A stretch of 10,353 bases of DNA from assembly GCA_030831885.1 (NCBI GenBank), contig JAURKF010000115.1, forward strand, positions 1 through 10,353, given 5' to 3'. This document shows positions 6,550 through 10,353 of the stretch, in pieces (position 1 is the first letter of the stretch; each line of letters begins with the position of its first letter). Position numbers and translations under genes: made by a program. This stretch comes from Flavobacteriales bacterium. GTDB lineage: Bacteria > Bacteroidota > Bacteroidia > Flavobacteriales > UA16. The notes beneath the pieces are model-generated. The model saw only the letters and a list, made by a program, of their open reading frames with translations, searched no databases and was not told the origin of the DNA.

Positions 6550-7944
6550 GTGCAGGAAACAACTACGCTTCAATCTTTCGAGGAACTGAATCGCTTTTTC
6601 GAAGAAAAGCTGAGTGATGAACGCCTGTACCGCGGAAAGGATTATTCTTTTCTCAAGATTTTTCAGCACGCTCTCTCCTACGAGAAAATTGGTGCGCATG
6701 GCAGGGCTATCAAGAATTACATGCACTGGCCATTGTGGGCCCATATCGGATTGCTGCGTGTAAAAGCTTTATTGCGCGTTCCCCTATCTGCACCTGGGCT
6801 CAATGAAATTGTTTTCATTGATCCGGCTCGCATTGTAGCCGATGAACATGGCAACTGGCATTCCATCTATATGGAACGCATTGCATCGCTTTTCCCCGAT
6901 GCACAGGTGACCCGAATGAATCGCAAGACAGAGCCACGACTCGCTAACCAAATAACGCTAGATTGCATTCCACGCAACTACGGCGCTCCGGACAGCGCGG
7001 AACTGAGCATGTTACACGAAGTGCATACCATCGCTCAATTGACCCGTGCAAGCAGTCAATGGAGCAAGGAACAAATAAGGCATATCCTGTCCGCACTGCA
7101 CATTTTCTTCGACGATTTCAGATTTTACTATGCTCTTTTTAAAAATCAACCCACTCGCACCGTACTTTTCATTAGCCATTATCACAACGAGGGCTTGTTG
7201 GCTGCGCTCCGCATTCTGAATATTCGAAGCATAGAACTTCAACATGGCTTAATTGCAGGCAACGATTTGTATTATCAATACGCACCGACCTTTCGCAATG
7301 GCGTTCAGAATGCATTTTTCCCCGATATCATTTGCGTGTATGGGTCATATTGGAAAGATATTTTGATACGCGGATGTGAGTTCAGGGAATCGCAAATAGT
7401 CGTCGCAGGTGATTATTTATGGCAGCCTTCCGCGGAGGCAAAAGAAAATCCTAAAGAAAATTTGTTGCTCATTTGTGCTCAAAAAAACTTCCACACCGAA
7501 TACGTCGAATATGCGAAGAGCTTGATTCCGCTCATGAAAAAGCATCCCAACTGGAAATGGGTTATTAAAATGCATCCATTGGAAAAATTGAAGCAGGAAT
7601 ACCGCAAGCTGGAGGAATTCGGATTTGAAATAATCGATCAAGAACAGTCGCTCTGCTCATTGCTTCAAAAAGCGAGCATACACATTAGCATCTACTCGAC
7701 TACATTTTATGATGCATTGGGGCACGACATCGTTAACTTTTCTCTTCAGAATTATGGCACCGCACGAGACTATGCAAAAGAAATTGTAAACGAAGGCGCT
7801 GCGCATCCAATTGAGTTTCATGATGACCCTATTGAAAAGGCAATAACCGGCAAGCTCCACGCGCTTGCATTGAAACGCGCCGATGTTTATGGTGAATTCA
7901 ACGAGTTGGCTATGAGATCAGCTATATTGAATTCTGTCAATTGA
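6550..7944 (+). CDS. GT-B-like transferase, capsule/teichoic-type, substrate unknown
   Basis: A 464-residue protein with no signal peptide and no clear membrane helix, probably cytoplasmic. The C-terminal half carries motifs seen in GT-B enzymes such as capsule KpsC/KpsS, polysialyltransferases and CDP-glycerol glycerophosphotransferases: ELQHG (Q231-H232-G233), VIKMHP (H342-P343) and an IYSTTFYDAL segment (S383-T385), which would line the nucleotide-donor site. The N-terminal 200 residues match nothing I recognise. It likely transfers a sugar or sugar phosphate to an envelope polymer or glycan, but donor and acceptor are unknown. The start is GTG at 6550, the first possible start after an in-frame stop at 6541. 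The next in-frame ATG (6721) would remove 57 residues. It lies 6 bases after the redox fusion gene. Its last 8 bases overlap the opposing beta-barrel gene. Confidence 0.75.
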   Translation: MQETTTLQSFEELNRFFEEKLSDERLYRGKDYSFLKIFQHALSYEKIGAHGRAIKNYMHWPLWAHIGLLRVKALLRVPLSAPGLNEIVFIDPARIVADEHGNWHSIYMERIASLFPDAQVTRMNRKTEPRLANQITLDCIPRNYGAPDSAELSMLHEVHTIAQLTRASSQWSKEQIRHILSALHIFFDDFRFYYALFKNQPTRTVLFISHYHNEGLLAALRILNIRSIELQHGLIAGNDLYYQYAPTFRNGVQNAFFPDIICVYGSYWKDILIRGCEFRESQIVVAGDYLWQPSAEAKENPKENLLLICAQKNFHTEYVEYAKSLIPLMKKHPNWKWVIKMHPLEKLKQEYRKLEEFGFEIIDQEQSLCSLLQKASIHISIYSTTFYDALGHDIVNFSLQNYGTARDYAKEIVNEGAAHPIEFHDDPIEKAITGKLHALALKRADVYGEFNELAMRSAILNSVN

Positions 7945-9184
7945 ATCGTGGATTTACCACATTGTTATAAATAGAACCAAAGCGATAGCTAATTCCCAAA
8001 TAAGCATTCAAATCATATCCGGTAAGCAATTCCTGTTGCTGAAGAAGAACCTCTTCTTGCGACGCTCCGTTGAGGCGGATATTCACCTGATCACGCTGAA
8101 TGCTATAACTCATCCATGAGTTGACGGAAAGACCTTTGAAAATGCGTACATCCAGATTGCACCATAAAAAAAGGTGATTCTTAGAGAGATCGTCTATAAA
8201 GGTAGCTCCTTCAACACCGGAAGAAAACTGACCCCAGTCCTTCGTAAATGAGGCCGAAACTGTGAATGACTGCGAGGGAATTCGATCGATGGTTTTATTG
8301 TATATGGTTGGCTCCTGAAAATCGTAGTATGTAAACCCCGCTCGATATACCATCGTGAGAGATTTCGTTTGTGCCTCCTTATAGGGGAACACATTGTATT
8401 CAACCGCAGCGGCGACATTTTGGAACAAATCGTAATTGCTAAAATCACTGCGCTCGGTGTAGGCAAAACCACCAGCCGACCAGTGGTCATTAATGGAATG
8501 AACGTAGCTGACATTGGCGGATTGAGAGCGCAGTATATACGTATCGTTGAATCCCGAATAATTATACCGCTGCTCACTATAGCGGCCTCGAACATCGAAT
8601 GAGACTTTATGAGTTTCCTTCACTTGTGACGCTGAAATAGACGAGTTAAAATAGCCTGACTGATACACCTTCTGGGCGCTGATATTTCCATTCGTTCCTA
8701 AACGAAATACCCATGCATTCCAAGGGTCCTCTTCCGGATTGCTTCCAATACCCAAGTCCACGCTATCCTGTTGCAGTGTGCTCATGATGTTCAAGCAATC
8801 TCCTGAACTGCTGCATGCGGCATATCGAACAAGCCCTAGCTTAATCTTGTGGACCAGAGCTTCCCGAATTTCATTATTCGTATTGATAACACTTGTAGAA
8901 AACCTCATCGTATCCCGCAAACCGGCAAGCGCTTTCTTTCCTGCGAACTGAAGTAAAAACTCTGTTCCACCACTACCAGTAGGTAAACTCGTAATCGTTA
9001 AATCAACATCACTAACGAATTGATCCTGCACAAAATTGGCCCATGTAATTTGGGTTCTCACGTAGTCCTGATAACAATAGACACAATTGATATATACCTT
9101 TAAGTTAGACGAACTATCAGGGGCTTGTGCTCGAATGAAAGCACTAAGAGAAATGAGTGATAGCAATACTAATAATTTGCGCAT
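7937..9184 (-). CDS. Predicted outer-membrane beta-barrel protein with cysteine-containing N-terminal domain
   Basis: From the ATG at 9184 the protein has 415 residues and a clear signal peptide (MRKLLVLLSLISLSAFIRAQA). I prefer this start because the longer open frame puts 14 unlikely residues before the signal. Residues 28 to about 140 form a soluble domain with C34-V-Y-C37, a TGSGGTEF segment (69-76), and C124 and C130. It resembles a widespread uncharacterised family whose mature proteins open with a V-[FY]-[IL]-[DN]-C motif. The remainder has alternating polar and hydrophobic strands rich in Tyr, Phe and Ser, ending in SYRFGSIYNNVVNPRF, which fits an outer-membrane barrel. Ligand and role are unknown. 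It lies 47 bases downstream of the DivIC-like gene on the same strand and overlaps the plus-strand GT-B gene by 8 bases at its 3' end. Confidence 0.78.
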   Translation of the reverse strand: MRKLLVLLSLISLSAFIRAQAPDSSSNLKVYINCVYCYQDYVRTQITWANFVQDQFVSDVDLTITSLPTGSGGTEFLLQFAGKKALAGLRDTMRFSTSVINTNNEIREALVHKIKLGLVRYAACSSSGDCLNIMSTLQQDSVDLGIGSNPEEDPWNAWVFRLGTNGNISAQKVYQSGYFNSSISASQVKETHKVSFDVRGRYSEQRYNYSGFNDTYILRSQSANVSYVHSINDHWSAGGFAYTERSDFSNYDLFQNVAAAVEYNVFPYKEAQTKSLTMVYRAGFTYYDFQEPTIYNKTIDRIPSQSFTVSASFTKDWGQFSSGVEGATFIDDLSKNHLFLWCNLDVRIFKGLSVNSWMSYSIQRDQVNIRLNGASQEEVLLQQQELLTGYDLNAYLGISYRFGSIYNNVVNPRFN

Positions 9185-9231
9185 CGCGGTAGATTTATAG
9201 GATAGAGTGAGGAACGCAGCGTGCAAGTTGG

Positions 9232-9540
9232 TTATTGTTTCACCGCAGCAGGACGTTCTTTAAAAACGTACACCTCTTCATTGTCGCGTTTCATGTAATA
9301 ATTCTCGCGGGCAAATTTCTCAAGGGAGTAGGAATTGGTAGTTAGGTCATACAGCGATTGTGTTGCTTTGACATTATCATCTTTCATTCGCTGCACCTCA
9401 TTTCTCAGAGCCACTACCTCTCTTCTCGATTTGAAAATATAAATCAAGTCAATATCATTAAAGAAGGTAATCCATAGTAGAAACACACATGTTGAAAGAG
9501 TGTATTTGCTTTTGATAAATCGTAAAGCCTTCTTTTTCAT
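9232..9540 (-). CDS. Septum formation initiator, DivIC/FtsB family
   Basis: A 102-residue bitopic inner-membrane protein: short basic cytoplasmic N-terminus (MKKKALRFIKSK), one transmembrane helix (about 14-36), then a periplasmic coiled coil (about 38-66) and the family-typical EKFARENYYMKRDNEEVYVF segment (about 75-94). DivIC/FtsB proteins pair with FtsL and FtsQ/DivIB in the divisome and help activate septal peptidoglycan synthesis. The ATG at 9540 is chosen over an upstream TTG (9549) because it gives a normal length and a Lys-rich start. The gene lies between PorT, 77 bases upstream, and the beta-barrel protein downstream, all on the minus strand. No strong promoter or terminator is visible in either gap. 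Confidence 0.88.
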   Translation of the reverse strand: MKKKALRFIKSKYTLSTCVFLLWITFFNDIDLIYIFKSRREVVALRNEVQRMKDDNVKATQSLYDLTTNSYSLEKFARENYYMKRDNEEVYVFKERPAAVKQ

Positions 9541-9617
9541 GCACGGCAAGATCTGCTGAAAGCATTTCGGCTAATTAATAGCACCACATGTATTATGAAC
9601 AATTCGAGGTGAAGAAG

Positions 9618-10337
9618 CTAGCCTTCAAAACATAATGAAAGCACAAAGGTGCGTGTTCGCAATTTCGAGATAGGGTCGGTAAACTGATTACCTTCCTGAA
9701 TAAGTATATCGCGCATGCCAAAGCTGGTCTTCATCTCAATTCCAAATTTGAAATAAGGTAGAAAAAAATCCATCCCCCCGCCAGCCTCAAGGCTTACATC
9801 TGTCTTCTGCAGTTTCACTACAATTTTTCCGGCGATTGCCTCGTCAACGTCCTTTTGCGATTGCATATCAATACCGTAGCATCCACCAAAAAGGCCGTAA
9901 GCAGCAAAATTGCCTGTTCGATTGGTTCGTAGTTTCAGCATCAGGGGAAATTGTAACCATACCGACTCTGTTCTTTTCAAATACGTTTCAATCTTACCAT
10001 CATCCGCTAGATAACGATAATTCAAACCTCTGTCCTGAAATGAGAGTCCGGGAACAAATCGAAGATTGACATTTTTAATCGGATTCAACGAGGCCAATAA
10101 TGCAAGATTGAAACCTGCCTGTGGCACATTATCAATACCGAGCAAAGAATCTTGGAACGTAAAATCGGGCTTGTAATCGATGAAAAAAGACGAGCTGTTG
10201 GCTGAAAGCAGGAACCCGAAATGGTAGTAGCGACTGTCGAATGAAGGAAGATTCTCGCGTCCTTGAGATTGAGCGAGAACTGCACTCGAAATAGTGCTTA
10301 CAATAACAACTAATAAGAGTGAGCGAAACCACTTCAT
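9618..10337 (-). CDS. porT: PorT-like type IX secretion / gliding outer-membrane protein
   Basis: From the ATG at 10337 the protein has 239 residues, with a signal peptide ending VLA before Q23. The mature N-terminus carries NLPSFDSRYYHFGF (29-42), the segment I recognise from PorT/SprT proteins. PorT is an outer-membrane beta-barrel required for type IX secretion in Porphyromonas and for secretion and gliding in Flavobacterium. The rest has alternating amphipathic strands, an AAYGLFGGCYG turn and a final strand ending in TFVLSLCFEG, as expected for a small barrel of about eight strands. A GTG nine bases upstream (10346) is possible, but ATG gives the better signal peptide. The promoter and any upstream partner lie outside the window. 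The alternative is a general PorT-family barrel protein without a secretion role. Confidence 0.8.
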   Translation of the reverse strand: MKWFRSLLLVVIVSTISSAVLAQSQGRENLPSFDSRYYHFGFLLSANSSSFFIDYKPDFTFQDSLLGIDNVPQAGFNLALLASLNPIKNVNLRFVPGLSFQDRGLNYRYLADDGKIETYLKRTESVWLQFPLMLKLRTNRTGNFAAYGLFGGCYGIDMQSQKDVDEAIAGKIVVKLQKTDVSLEAGGGMDFFLPYFKFGIEMKTSFGMRDILIQEGNQFTDPISKLRTRTFVLSLCFEG

Positions 10338-10353
10338 TGAAGGCACAAAAAAC

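Overview
The window looks like a chromosomal, largely housekeeping stretch from a member of the Bacteroidota. The evidence is a PorT-like type IX secretion protein, a DnaX with the Bacteroidota-style opening (VSARKYRP near the N-terminus) and C-terminal tail, a lipoprotein whose lipid-anchored Cys is followed by a Bacteroidota-type surface-export tag (C-K-D-E-E-E), and start codons with no clear Shine-Dalgarno sequence. I cannot place it more finely than phylum. I saw no tRNA, rRNA, CRISPR array, insertion sequence or integrase. No gene-free stretch exceeds about 90 bases.

Plus strand, 48-4830: five tightly packed genes that are probably co-transcribed. They are dnaX (clamp-loader gamma/tau subunit), a small S4-domain RNA-binding protein of the Hsp15 type, a TetA-like MFS exporter, a HAD-family GmhB/HisB-N-like phosphatase that overlaps the MFS gene by 4 bases, and a PLP-dependent class IV aminotransferase. 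dnaX carries a ten-A run directly after the ATPase/collar core. It contains an in-phase A AAA AAG heptamer, and both alternative frames stop soon after it, which suggests a gamma-like short form. DnaX also lacks the zinc-binding cysteine module, and the HAD phosphatase lacks the zinc-loop cysteines of GmhB.

Plus strand, 4917-7944: an envelope group. It contains a small lipoprotein, a five-helix MauE/DoxX-type membrane protein fused to a periplasmic thioredoxin-like domain (four cysteine pairs, all predicted on the periplasmic side), and a GT-B-like protein related by motif to capsule and teichoic-acid transferases. The last two are 6 bases apart and probably co-translated.

Minus strand, 10337-7937: three genes reading toward the plus-strand group. 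They are PorT, a DivIC/FtsB-type septum protein, and a predicted outer-membrane beta-barrel protein with a cysteine-containing N-terminal domain. The last one overlaps the end of the GT-B gene tail to tail by 8 bases.

I did not find a clear new defence or mobile system. The most interesting signals are the dnaX slippage site, the DnaX zinc-module loss and the multi-cysteine redox fusion.
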